Assembly (NCBI GenBank): GCA_022827195.1
Contig: JAJDTL010000050.1
Span: forward strand, 1 to 64,000
DNA from: Caldilineaceae bacterium
GTDB lineage: Bacteria > Chloroflexota > Anaerolineae > Caldilineales > Caldilineaceae
Direction: 5' to 3'
Length of the DNA: 64,000 nucleotides
Position numbers and translations under genes: made by a program. This document shows positions 8,458 through 16,580 of the stretch, piece by piece. The notes beneath the pieces were generated by a model that saw nothing but the letters and a program-made list of their open reading frames with translations, was not told where the DNA came from and searched no databases. Each line of letters begins with the position of its first letter. Position 1 is the first letter of the stretch.

Positions 8458-9420
8458 CTAGAAAGGAGGCTCGAAACCGTCTTTGCCCTCCCCCAATTCC
8501 GGCAAGCCGCGCTCGTGCAGTTCTTTTTTCAGGTGTTGGAAGAATTCCTGATAGCTTTCCTGATACTGGCCGACGAACTCTTTCCGACTACAATCCATTT
8601 TTTTTGCCATCAAGTCAAACGCCTCGTCTCGTGTACCAGCCACGAAGCGCCCGCGGGTGAAGTGGAAGGGTTGGGCGATAAATTTTTTGACGCCGGTGGC
8701 TATCAGACTTTCGGTGAAATTGCGCTTGTCATTGACCAAGAGGACCGGTGTCATTGTAATGCAGGCGTCGATCCCGGCAGCCTGAATTTCCCTGATTGCC
8801 TTTAACCGCACCGGATTGGAGGGGCAGAATGGCTCAAAGGTACGCCGGATACTTTCATCGTCCGTCGTAACGGTCATATTGATCTGTACCCGCCCGCCAT
8901 TCTTTTTAATCTTGCAGTACAGGTCGATGTCCCGCACCACCGTCGGGCTACGTGTTTGCACCACCAGCTTGGGCTTGTGGGGGCGTTCAGCCATGACCTT
9001 GAGAATCTGGCGGGTCAGTTCCAGATCCTTCTCAATCGGCTGGTAAGGATCTGTCACGCTGCTCATGTAGATGAGCTTGTCGTTCAGAAAGCCCGGCTTG
9101 CGCTTCTGCAGCAACGCAGCGGCGTTTTCCTTGACGGTGACCCAGTAGCCCCACGTCTTCTGTTTTTCGATGTCCCTACTGAAAAAGGCCGCGTAGCAGT
9201 AGGTGCAACCGAAGGAGCAGCCGCTGTAAGGGTTGAGCGTATAGTCGTAGGCATCCATAAACCCGGTGGCCCGGGTCAGTATCTCGCGGGAAGGAGCGTA
9301 GTTGACGGCGGTGGGGCCGATACGAAGAGGGCGATTGGCGCTAGGAGGCTCAACCTCAGGAAGAACTCCAACCTCATCACCAAACAGATTGCCCTGAACT
9401 GGCATCTTGACGTTTGGCAT
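8458..9420 (-). CDS. SPL/Rv2578c-type radical SAM protein
   Basis: 320 residues. The cluster-binding motif is CSFGCTYC (CxxxCxxC), near residue 70, in the context GCSFGCTYCYAAFF. It is followed by a TIM-barrel-like body with ITMTPVLLVND and a C-terminal charged tail. These proteins use a 4Fe-4S cluster and SAM for radical chemistry; relatives of spore photoproduct lyase are often annotated this way without known substrate. GGGAG precedes the ATG. The gene is clearly less GC-rich than its neighbours and follows the methyltransferase-like gene at 9500-10423 by 79 bases, so the two probably form a transferred pair. Confidence 0.85.
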   Translation of the reverse strand: MPNVKMPVQGNLFGDEVGVLPEVEPPSANRPLRIGPTAVNYAPSREILTRATGFMDAYDYTLNPYSGCSFGCTYCYAAFFSRDIEKQKTWGYWVTVKENAAALLQKRKPGFLNDKLIYMSSVTDPYQPIEKDLELTRQILKVMAERPHKPKLVVQTRSPTVVRDIDLYCKIKKNGGRVQINMTVTTDDESIRRTFEPFCPSNPVRLKAIREIQAAGIDACITMTPVLLVNDKRNFTESLIATGVKKFIAQPFHFTRGRFVAGTRDEAFDLMAKKMDCSRKEFVGQYQESYQEFFQHLKKELHERGLPELGEGKDGFEPPF

Positions 9421-9499
9421 TTTTGACTCCCAAGGCGTAAGGGGACTCTATCTTTCGGATCAACTGAGTTTCAGATCAACCGAAGTAAGATTTGTCCGA

Positions 9500-10423
9500 T
9501 CAAAAGGGAATGTTATACCCGTACAGTAAAGTGCAATCCCTTACCTTCAGAAATGGACGCCAGCCGTAGTTAAACTCCCCGTGTGATATAAAACCTTTAT
9601 CTGCTGCCCATTGGCTAGTTTTCGAAGTAGGACACTTTTCCCCTGAGGAGGAAGGCGAACATTGCGATGACATGTCAAAAGGAGGCATAACCGACTGCAT
9701 CAGATCGAGGTTTTTGGCTCCGTCAAACCAATCTGTTGAATGATAGCAACTAAATGATCCTGCTATAGGATCGACCCTCTCATAAAGTCCCTTAAGCACC
9801 TCTTGCAAAGAATTCTTCACTTGGTCTTGATAAACTACATGGAACGCAGTCAGCCATGTCTCACAATTGCTCTGCTCCCCTACCTCTCGCCAGTCAACGA
9901 ATTGGTTGTAGTCTAAGACTTCCACAGCGCGTCTTAAGTTAGGATCGTTCCATTCATTGCGTACTCGCTCGGTGAAAGCCTGCCAGACAAGCTCGCCCAT
10001 TTCCAACATGGGTTCACTGATGTCTATTTCGTCGAAATAGATGTGTTCAATGTAGTGGCCGTTCCTTATGGCCTCAGCTGCCATCAGCACGGCCCCAATA
10101 CGCCCTGCGGAAGTTCCCGCTCCCAAATCGACGATTCTTAGCGAGTCACTGCGGTAGGAGACTAGGCCCCTCTCTTGTTGTAAAGATGAAAACGCCTGCA
10201 ACGCCATGTTTATGTGACTGATTTGGTGGACGATAACATACGCAGACAGAATATAATCATCATCGTAATTGGGCTTTTCAAAACTACGCAGTTTACGCTT
10301 TAAGTCTTGTATGGCAAGGGAAGCCCTGTTCTGCAAAAGTATTCTATTGTGCGTATCCCACCACTCATTCAGCGCATCTGCGCAAGATTCGTCCAACAAC
10401 GCAGCTATTCTCTGACTGTTCAT
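9500..10423 (-). CDS. methyltransferase-like protein of unknown function
   Basis: 307 residues. LRIVDLGAGTSAGRIGAVLM near residue 95 resembles methyltransferase motif I, and YFDEIDISEPMLEMGE resembles motif II, so a SAM-binding Rossmann fold is likely. The rest is not recognised, and the C-terminal third is Cys/Ser-rich (SSQCSPSSSGEKC). Low GC matches the downstream radical SAM gene. A role as partner of that enzyme is inferred only from adjacency. Not an obvious member of the TcmP three-Cys partner family. Confidence 0.62.
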   Translation of the reverse strand: MNSQRIAALLDESCADALNEWWDTHNRILLQNRASLAIQDLKRKLRSFEKPNYDDDYILSAYVIVHQISHINMALQAFSSLQQERGLVSYRSDSLRIVDLGAGTSAGRIGAVLMAAEAIRNGHYIEHIYFDEIDISEPMLEMGELVWQAFTERVRNEWNDPNLRRAVEVLDYNQFVDWREVGEQSNCETWLTAFHVVYQDQVKNSLQEVLKGLYERVDPIAGSFSCYHSTDWFDGAKNLDLMQSVMPPFDMSSQCSPSSSGEKCPTSKTSQWAADKGFISHGEFNYGWRPFLKVRDCTLLYGYNIPF

Positions 10424-10537
10424 TACTTTCGGCTTCCTTCTCTTTGGCGGTGGATACCAACGATCAAGCAGAGACGGGCACTACTTGACTCTAATCCATT
10501 CTATTCTCCCGGCCTTCCCTGACCCAATCGCGACTGG

Positions 10538-11632
10538 TCATATCTGCCCTTTGCTGAGCATATCTCCGAACGGATTGTCGCGAATATCCAGCGGGAAGTC
10601 GACGCGGGCCAGCCCGCGGCGCTGCGACTCGAAGACCGCCATGATCATCTCGAGCGCGGCGCGGCCCTGCCACCCGCTTGAAACGCTCTCACGGTCCTGC
10701 TCGATACAGTCGATCAGGTCGTTTACCGCGTTGATCCACGCGTGTTGCCGCTGTGTCGCGACCGGCTCCCACTCGACCGGCTCGGCGCCGCCGCGCCAGC
10801 GGTGCAGATAGGGTTCCCAGCCGTAGCCGGCGGACCGCTCCAGGCTGTTGAACGCGCCGTGCTGGATCGCCAGCCGCCCTTCATCCCCTTCGATCAGGAT
10901 CTCGTAGGTGCCGTAGCGACGCCGTCCCCCCGACTCGAAAAAGAAGAGAGTGCCGTTGTCCATGCGGAACAGCCCTGCCCCCAAGTCCTCGATCGTGACC
11001 GATTTGTTGCCGCGCTCCACCGTGGCGAAGACCCACTCCGGGTCGCCGGCATAGAAGCGGATGAGATCGAATATATGTGTGGCGTCGTGCATCAGCTGGC
11101 CGCCGCCCGCCGTCTCGTAACGCGTATGCCAGCTGCTCGGATTGTACTGGTCGGTCGTGAGCAGGTTGGCGCGGATCGTGCGCAGATTGCCGATTTCGCC
11201 CTGCTCGATCATCTCTTTCACATTGATATAGTTCTGCTCGAAGCGCATCGAGTGGTTGACGATCAGCTTGGCGCCGGCGCGGTCGCAGGCCGCGATCATG
11301 CGGTCGGCCTCTTCGAGGTGGAAGGCCATCGGCTTTTCGCACAGGATGCCGCGCACGCCGGCCTCGGCCGCCGCGATCGTCACCGGGCCGTGCAGATTGT
11401 CCAGCGTACAGACGCTGACGATATCGACGTCGGCCTGGGCCAGCATCTCCTCGTAGCTGCTGTAGCGCTGTGGGATCGACCAGTGTTCGCAGAAGCTATC
11501 GAGCTTATCCGGGTCGATGTCGGCCGCGGCTGCCAACTGCGTACCGGGCACCTCTGTAAAGGCTTTGGCGTGCATCGCGGCCACCCTGCCGCAGCCGACG
11601 ATACCTGCAGTGTAACGCTTGCCGTCCGTCAT
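10538..11632 (-). CDS. Gfo/Idh/MocA oxidoreductase, paralogue B
   Basis: 364 residues. The N-terminal NAD(P)-binding signature is AGIVGCGRVAAMHAKAF. GILCEKPMAFHLEEADRM contains the EKP lysine typical of the family, and NHSMRF follows. These enzymes oxidise or reduce sugars, inositols or aminosugars. It is the same length as the gene at 11719-12813 and looks about 80% identical without gaps, so this is a tandem duplicate. The start at 11632 (MTDGKRY) matches the paralogue; the reading frame stays open for another 398 codons upstream over the paralogue, which is not coding there. Confidence 0.93.
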   Translation of the reverse strand: MTDGKRYTAGIVGCGRVAAMHAKAFTEVPGTQLAAAADIDPDKLDSFCEHWSIPQRYSSYEEMLAQADVDIVSVCTLDNLHGPVTIAAAEAGVRGILCEKPMAFHLEEADRMIAACDRAGAKLIVNHSMRFEQNYINVKEMIEQGEIGNLRTIRANLLTTDQYNPSSWHTRYETAGGGQLMHDATHIFDLIRFYAGDPEWVFATVERGNKSVTIEDLGAGLFRMDNGTLFFFESGGRRRYGTYEILIEGDEGRLAIQHGAFNSLERSAGYGWEPYLHRWRGGAEPVEWEPVATQRQHAWINAVNDLIDCIEQDRESVSSGWQGRAALEMIMAVFESQRRGLARVDFPLDIRDNPFGDMLSKGQI

Positions 11633-11718
11633 TTGTGTTCTCCTGCCGTGGTGGGGCCTGTGAAGGTGCGCTTCATCTGGGGACTGACAAACTCCGGCGG
11701 GTGCAGGGGGTTCCTTCG

Positions 11719-12813
11719 CTAAATCTGACCTCTGTCGAGCATGTCTCCAAACGGATTGTCCTGGATGGCCAGCGGGAAGTCGACGCGGGCCAGCCCGCGA
11801 CGCTGCGACTCGTAGACCGCCATGATCATCTCCAGCGCGGCGCGGCCCTGCCGCCCGCTCGAGATGCTCTCGCGGTCGTTCTCGATGCAGTCGACCAGGT
11901 CGGCCACCACGTTGATGACGGCGTTGTCCCGCTGCGTCGCGACCGGCTCCCATGCAACCGGCTCGGTGCGCCCGCGCCAGCGGTGAAGGTAGGGCTCCCA
12001 GGCCCACCCGCCCCTTTGCTCCAGGGCGTTGCGCGCGCCGTGCTGGATCGCGAGGCGGCCTTCGTCCCCTTCGATCAGGATTTCGAAGCAGCCGTAGCGC
12101 CGCCGCCCGCCCGACTCGAAGAAGAAGAGGCTGTCGCTGTCCATGCGGAACAGGCCGGCCGACAGGTCCTCGATTGTGATCGCCTTGTTGCCGCGCTCCA
12201 CCGTGGCGAAGACCCACTCCGGGTCGCCGGCGTAGAAGCGGATCAGGTCGAACAGGTGCGTGCCGTTGTGCATCAGCTCGCCGCCGCCGGCGGTCGCGAA
12301 CTGCGAATGCCAGCTGCTGGGATCGCGCTGGTCGGTTGAGAGCAGGTTGGCGCGGATGGTGCGCAGATTGCCGATGTCGCCGCGCTCGATCATCGCCTTC
12401 ACTTCGATGAAGTTCTTCTCGAAGCGCATCGAGTGGTCGATCACCAGCTTGGCGCCGGCGCGGTCGCAGGCAGCGATCATGCGATCCGCCTCCTCGAGAT
12501 CGAAGGCCATCGGCTTCTCGCAGAGGATGCCGCGCGCGCCGGCCTCGGCCGCGGCGATGGTCGCGGGGCCGTGCAGGCTGTCCAGCGTGACGACGCTGAC
12601 GATGTCCAGGTCGGCCTGGGCCAGCATCTCCTCGTAGCTGCTGTAGCGCTGCGGGATCGACCACTGTTCGCAGAAGAGGTCCAGCTTGTCCGGGTCGATG
12701 TCGGCGGCGGCGAGCGGCTGCGTAGCGGGCACAAGCGTATAGGCCTCGGCGTGCAGCCCTGCCATCCTGCCGCAGCCGACGATTCCCACCCTGAAATTCT
12801 TGCCGTCGGTCAT
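11719..12813 (-). CDS. Gfo/Idh/MocA oxidoreductase, paralogue A
   Basis: 364 residues, beginning MTDGKNFRVGIVGCGRMAG (dinucleotide-binding loop), with GILCEKPMAFDLEEADRM and DHSMRF. Its start overlaps the end of the upstream permease gene by four bases (ATGA), so it is translationally coupled to the transporter. It should act on the sugar or polyol imported by that transporter. It is followed 86 bases later by its near-copy at 10538-11632; differences are scattered, which suggests retained function in both. Confidence 0.94.
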   Translation of the reverse strand: MTDGKNFRVGIVGCGRMAGLHAEAYTLVPATQPLAAADIDPDKLDLFCEQWSIPQRYSSYEEMLAQADLDIVSVVTLDSLHGPATIAAAEAGARGILCEKPMAFDLEEADRMIAACDRAGAKLVIDHSMRFEKNFIEVKAMIERGDIGNLRTIRANLLSTDQRDPSSWHSQFATAGGGELMHNGTHLFDLIRFYAGDPEWVFATVERGNKAITIEDLSAGLFRMDSDSLFFFESGGRRRYGCFEILIEGDEGRLAIQHGARNALEQRGGWAWEPYLHRWRGRTEPVAWEPVATQRDNAVINVVADLVDCIENDRESISSGRQGRAALEMIMAVYESQRRGLARVDFPLAIQDNPFGDMLDRGQI

Positions 12814-13685
12814 TTGAATGCTCCAACCAGGGCGGCGCCGGCGAAGGTGCGCATCATCAGGACAATGATGATTGCGGTCGGGACCGACGCGATCACGTAG
12901 CCGGCCATCAGCGGCCCGAACATGACCTGGTTGTTGCCGGTAAACCTCGCCAGCCCCAACATCAGCGTGAACTTCTCCGGCGAGCGCAGCACCAGCAGAG
13001 GCCACACATAGTCCCCCCAGCTCGAGAGGAAGGTGAGCAGGCCGACGATCGCCATGATCGGCCGCGAAAGGGGCAGCGCAATCATCCGGTACATCTGCAG
13101 CTCGGTGCCGCCGTCCATCCTGGCCGCTTCGAACAGCTCCTCGGGCAGGTCGGAGAAGAATCCGGTCAGCAGAAAGACGGCGAAGGCAAGCCCCCCCGCG
13201 ATATAGGGCAGAATCAGCCCCCAGAGCGAGTTCATCAGCCCGAACTCGACGATCAGCAGGTAGCGGCCGATCAGGGTCAGGACGCTGGGAATCATCAGCA
13301 GCGACAGCACCAGGTAGTAGGCCGCGTCGCGCCAGGCGAAGTCGATGCGCGCAAAGGCGTAGGCGGCCAGCGACGCGCACAGCAGAACGCCAGCGACCGC
13401 GCCGAGGCTGACGAGGCTGCTGTTGATGATGGAGCGGTAGATCTCGTTCCACGCCATCACGTAGTTGTTCAGCTGCAGCGGGAAGGCCGGCAGCCAGAAG
13501 TTTACCAGCAGCTGCTGGAAGCTCTTGAGCGAGGTGAAGATGGCAATGATGAAGGGGAAGAAGGTCAGAAAGAGGAGAAAGACCAGCACCGCATGATGCA
13601 GCGCGCTTTTGAGCTGCGCGCCAATCTCCGACTGCGCATCGTCATGCGTCGAGGAGAAGGGCTGGTCGACTGTCTGCTCGGTCAT
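12810..13685 (-). CDS. carbohydrate ABC transporter permease (MalG/UgpE type)
   Basis: 291 residues with six hydrophobic segments and the EAA loop EELFEAARMDGGTELQMYRM near residue 190, which contacts the ATPase. This is the second inner-membrane permease of a CUT1-type sugar importer. It overlaps the next gene by four bases and the upstream permease by one base (TGATG), giving a tightly coupled operon. No ATPase gene lies in the operon; CUT1 systems often share one MsmK/UgpC-like ATPase encoded elsewhere. Confidence 0.95.
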   Translation of the reverse strand: MTEQTVDQPFSSTHDDAQSEIGAQLKSALHHAVLVFLLFLTFFPFIIAIFTSLKSFQQLLVNFWLPAFPLQLNNYVMAWNEIYRSIINSSLVSLGAVAGVLLCASLAAYAFARIDFAWRDAAYYLVLSLLMIPSVLTLIGRYLLIVEFGLMNSLWGLILPYIAGGLAFAVFLLTGFFSDLPEELFEAARMDGGTELQMYRMIALPLSRPIMAIVGLLTFLSSWGDYVWPLLVLRSPEKFTLMLGLARFTGNNQVMFGPLMAGYVIASVPTAIIIVLMMRTFAGAALVGAFK

Positions 13686-14644
13686 CAGGTCTCCCTCGTT
13701 CGTCGGGTGCGGGCGAAGGGCGACGTCGTGTAGCGGAAGCTCAGCAGCGTCAGAATGAAGATGGCGATGAACATGGTTACGCCGATCGTTGCGCCGTACC
13801 CCATATGGTCGCCGCGGAAGGCGGCCATAAAGAGCAGCAGGCCGGGAACCAGCGACGCCTTGGCCGGCCCGCCCGCCGTCATGATCAGCACAAAGGCGAA
13901 ATCCTGGATGATGCCGATCATCGTCTGGATCGCCACCAGCTGGATCGAGGTGACCACGAGCGGGATGTCGATGCGAAACATGCGCTGCCAGACATTGCAG
14001 CCGTCCATCACCGAGGCGTCGAGCACCTCACTGGGGATCTGCTGCAGCCCGGCGTAGAAGATCATGAAGGGCCAGCCGGATATCCAGGGGAAACTGACCA
14101 GCAGCAGCGCCAGAATCACCAGGCTTGGCTCGGACAGCCACGCCGTCTGCCACTCTTCCAGACCGAAACTCCCCAGCATGCGATTGAGCACGCCGATCGT
14201 CGGCAGCGGGTTGTAGATGAACTTCCAGATCATGATCGTGACCAGGAAGGGGACGACCATCGGCAGGACGAAGAGCGTGCGGTACCAATACTTGGTGCGT
14301 TCCCGCCGCAGGTTGAAGACCAGCTCCGCCACCAGGAAGGGGGAGAGGCGCTGCAACATCCAGCCGAGGAAAAACCAGCCGAGGTTGCGCGTGGCGATGT
14401 GCATGTTGGGGTCAGAAAACATCTTGGTGAAGTTCCCGAACCCTATGTACCGCTCTATCGTGAAGCCGTCCCAGCGGAAGAAGGAATGATAGATGACGTT
14501 GAGGGTCGGCTGATACATGAAGATGGCCAGAAAGAGGAAGGTGGGCAGCAGAAAGAAGAACGCGGTGAGGTTGCGGCGCAGCGTACGGCGGCGGCCGCTC
14601 CACAGTGGGCTATCGGGGCGGGCGTTGGCAGTCTGAACTGACAT
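13685..14644 (-). CDS. carbohydrate ABC transporter permease (MalF/UgpA type)
   Basis: 319 residues, six predicted membrane segments, starting with AFFFLLPTFLFLAIFMYQP. The EAA loop is SEVLDASVMDGCNVWQRMFR. It pairs with the MalG-type permease that follows. The 66-base gap to the upstream solute-binding gene contains a strong hairpin. Confidence 0.94.
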   Translation of the reverse strand: MSVQTANARPDSPLWSGRRRTLRRNLTAFFFLLPTFLFLAIFMYQPTLNVIYHSFFRWDGFTIERYIGFGNFTKMFSDPNMHIATRNLGWFFLGWMLQRLSPFLVAELVFNLRRERTKYWYRTLFVLPMVVPFLVTIMIWKFIYNPLPTIGVLNRMLGSFGLEEWQTAWLSEPSLVILALLLVSFPWISGWPFMIFYAGLQQIPSEVLDASVMDGCNVWQRMFRIDIPLVVTSIQLVAIQTMIGIIQDFAFVLIMTAGGPAKASLVPGLLLFMAAFRGDHMGYGATIGVTMFIAIFILTLLSFRYTTSPFARTRRTRET

Positions 14645-14656
14645 GGGGTTCGCAAG

Positions 14657-14696
14657 GGCCAGGGGCCAGCGATCTGCTGATCACTGACCCCTGGCC
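14657..14696 (-). promoter_or_regulatory. large stem-loop between binding-protein and permease genes
   Basis: GGCCAGGGG (14657-14665) pairs with CCCCTGGCC (14688-14696). Inner segments CAG/CTG and GATC/GATC extend the stem with single-base bulges, for about 16 pairs in all. No T-tract follows on the minus strand. Such hairpins in ABC operons commonly protect the upstream binding-protein mRNA or reduce read-through, giving more binding protein than permease. That role is inferred from position. Confidence 0.6.
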
Positions 14697-14710
14697 GCTT
14701 TCCATTGCGG

Positions 14711-16312
14711 TTAGGCGTTGAACGGCATCACGAACGGTTCGGTCGGGACCGTGTACTCACCCCACGGCGGCGGCGTGTAGTCGGCCCTCAACTTCTCCCA
14801 CTCTTTGGCCTCTTCGTGCAGCTCCTTATCGACGAGGAAGTTTTCGATGAAGGTCGGCAGCACGTCGATCTGTACCTGGATCATCTCTTCCAGTGTCATG
14901 GTGTCGGCAAAGTAGGCCTGAAGCACCGAGAACCACTCGTACCAGAAGTGCCAGTCGCCGATGCGGTCGGAGGAGAATCCGGGCTTGGCCGTCTTCTTTT
15001 CATAGTCGCTGACCAGGGCCTTGACATCGTCGTCGAGCTCGATTGCTTCGAGGCCCTTGATCGTCGGCATCACCAGGTTGGTGCCAAACCGCTCCTGGAT
15101 CAGCCGCTCCGAATTGGCCGGCGTCGTCATAAACTTGAGAAAATCGATCGCCAGGTCGACGTGCCCGCGTTCGCGCGCGGTCCTGGTCACCGTCTTGCTC
15201 TCGGTCGAGCGCGCGATCAGCCAGGTCGGGTCCTCTGCGCCCCACGGTGTCAGCTTATTGGTCAGGCGCGGCAGATTGAAGACGCCGAACTTGTCGGTGC
15301 CGCCCAGCTCCATCAGCTGCGGCCAGATGCGGACGGCGTGCCACACCATCGCCGACTGCTCGGTCATAAAGATCTCGCCATAGCCGATCGCATTGGTCGT
15401 CTGCGCCATCTGCAGGTAGCCGGGCTGGAAGTAGTTGGTGACCTCTTTCCAGATGCGGGTCGGCTCGACCCAGTAGGGCGAGTCGAAGCGGACGATGCCG
15501 GCGATCGCGGCGCGGGTCTGCTCGACATCGGTGCAGAAGCCGTCGCCGTTGAGGTCGATCAGGTCGAACAGCCCCATCGACCGGACCAGGTAGTCGACCA
15601 TGCGGTCCCACTCCCAGCTGAGCAGCGTGCTCTCCAGCGGGATCATGCCGGCATCGAGGATCTGCTGGCACGACTGGTAGTAGTCGTAATAGGTCTTTTC
15701 GGGGGGTCCGGAGAGGCCGGCCTCGGCGTACATCTCCTTGTTGTAGGCGATCACCAGTCCCGGGTTGCCCCAACCCATGGGAATGTCATAGTTGTTGCCG
15801 TCGGCCAGCACCAGCGGCTGCACATCATCGAACCACTGGTCGACCCAGCGCTCGTGGCCGGGCTGGTCGGAGGGCATGTAGTGATTGGGCTGGTCCAGGT
15901 AGTCGGTCGTCGCGATAATCGCGTCCTTGTCGTAGATGAAGGAGAGGCCGTACATGAAGGTGATGTCCGGCAGCGTTCCAGCCGCCGCGCCGGCCTTGAA
16001 GTAGGTCGGCTGGGTCATCGCCTCCGTCGCCTTCCACGGCTCCTCGAAGGTCACCTCGACGCCGGGGTGCATCTCCTCGTACTCTGCCGCGATGTGCAGA
16101 ATTTCGTGCAGCGCCACCGGTGTGTCCGCGGTCACCTTGCCCGGAACGTACTGCATGTCGATGGTCAGCTCGCCGGTCAGGCCTGAGCCTTCGGCTTCAT
16201 CGTCGTCCATGGCCGCCGGCGCCGGCGGCGTCCCGCAGGCGGCGATTAGCCCGACAGCAGCGAGGCCGCCGGTCGCGATAAGGAACTGGCGGCGAGACAG
16301 TGCTCTGTTCAT
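14711..16312 (-). CDS. sugar ABC transporter substrate-binding lipoprotein
   Basis: 533 residues. The N-terminus has a twin-arginine motif (SRRQFL), a hydrophobic core and a lipobox ending LIAAC at about residue 26, so it should be a Tat-exported lipoprotein. The mature part matches extracellular solute-binding family 1, for example LPDITFMYGLSFIYDKDAII and the helical ETTESKT-type region (ARSTESKTVTRTARERGH). It is the first gene of the importer operon, with the promoter at 16399-16427. The presence of WYEWFSVLQAYF and acidic loops fits a carbohydrate ligand, identity unknown. Confidence 0.93.
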   Translation of the reverse strand: MNRALSRRQFLIATGGLAAVGLIAACGTPPAPAAMDDDEAEGSGLTGELTIDMQYVPGKVTADTPVALHEILHIAAEYEEMHPGVEVTFEEPWKATEAMTQPTYFKAGAAAGTLPDITFMYGLSFIYDKDAIIATTDYLDQPNHYMPSDQPGHERWVDQWFDDVQPLVLADGNNYDIPMGWGNPGLVIAYNKEMYAEAGLSGPPEKTYYDYYQSCQQILDAGMIPLESTLLSWEWDRMVDYLVRSMGLFDLIDLNGDGFCTDVEQTRAAIAGIVRFDSPYWVEPTRIWKEVTNYFQPGYLQMAQTTNAIGYGEIFMTEQSAMVWHAVRIWPQLMELGGTDKFGVFNLPRLTNKLTPWGAEDPTWLIARSTESKTVTRTARERGHVDLAIDFLKFMTTPANSERLIQERFGTNLVMPTIKGLEAIELDDDVKALVSDYEKKTAKPGFSSDRIGDWHFWYEWFSVLQAYFADTMTLEEMIQVQIDVLPTFIENFLVDKELHEEAKEWEKLRADYTPPPWGEYTVPTEPFVMPFNA

Positions 16313-16398
16313 TTCAGACTCCTTTTTGGTTCGGTAAAGCCGAGAACGATGATGCGATGAGTGAGGAAAATGACGGCGGGAAGTGGCCTGCGCGCGGC

Positions 16399-16427
16399 AC
16401 TATAGCATTTCCAGCACCTGCGGTCAA
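16399..16427 (-). promoter_or_regulatory. promoter of the sugar importer operon
   Basis: On the minus strand TTGACC (16427-16422) and TATAGT (16404-16399) are separated by exactly 17 bases. The leader to the binding-protein ATG would be about 80 bases. No clear operator palindrome was found next to it. Confidence 0.75.
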
Positions 16428-16580
16428 ATGGTCTTTTTCTGCCGCCCATGCGGCAAGGACAACGCAGAAGCATTGACGCCCATTCCGGCCTATAGTACAG
16501 TCAGCCTTTGACGAATAGCGTCAGTCGGCGGCCGCACAGGCGCCGCCGCCCCAGGAATCTGCCAACGAAAGTGAAAAACG

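Noticed and set aside
9500-10423. TcmP-type partner of a three-Cys radical SAM protein
   Set aside because: It lacks the N-terminal features I would expect of that family; only a methyltransferase-like motif I is visible.
11633-12826. A 398-codon N-terminal extension of the second Gfo/Idh/MocA gene
   Set aside because: The extension is an out-of-frame reading of its paralogue, rich in Arg and Ala. The MTDGK start at 11632 matches the sister gene.
14705-16186. A 493-codon plus-strand frame opposite the solute-binding gene
   Set aside because: It is antisense to a clear family 1 binding protein with signal peptide and promoter, and has no domain of its own.
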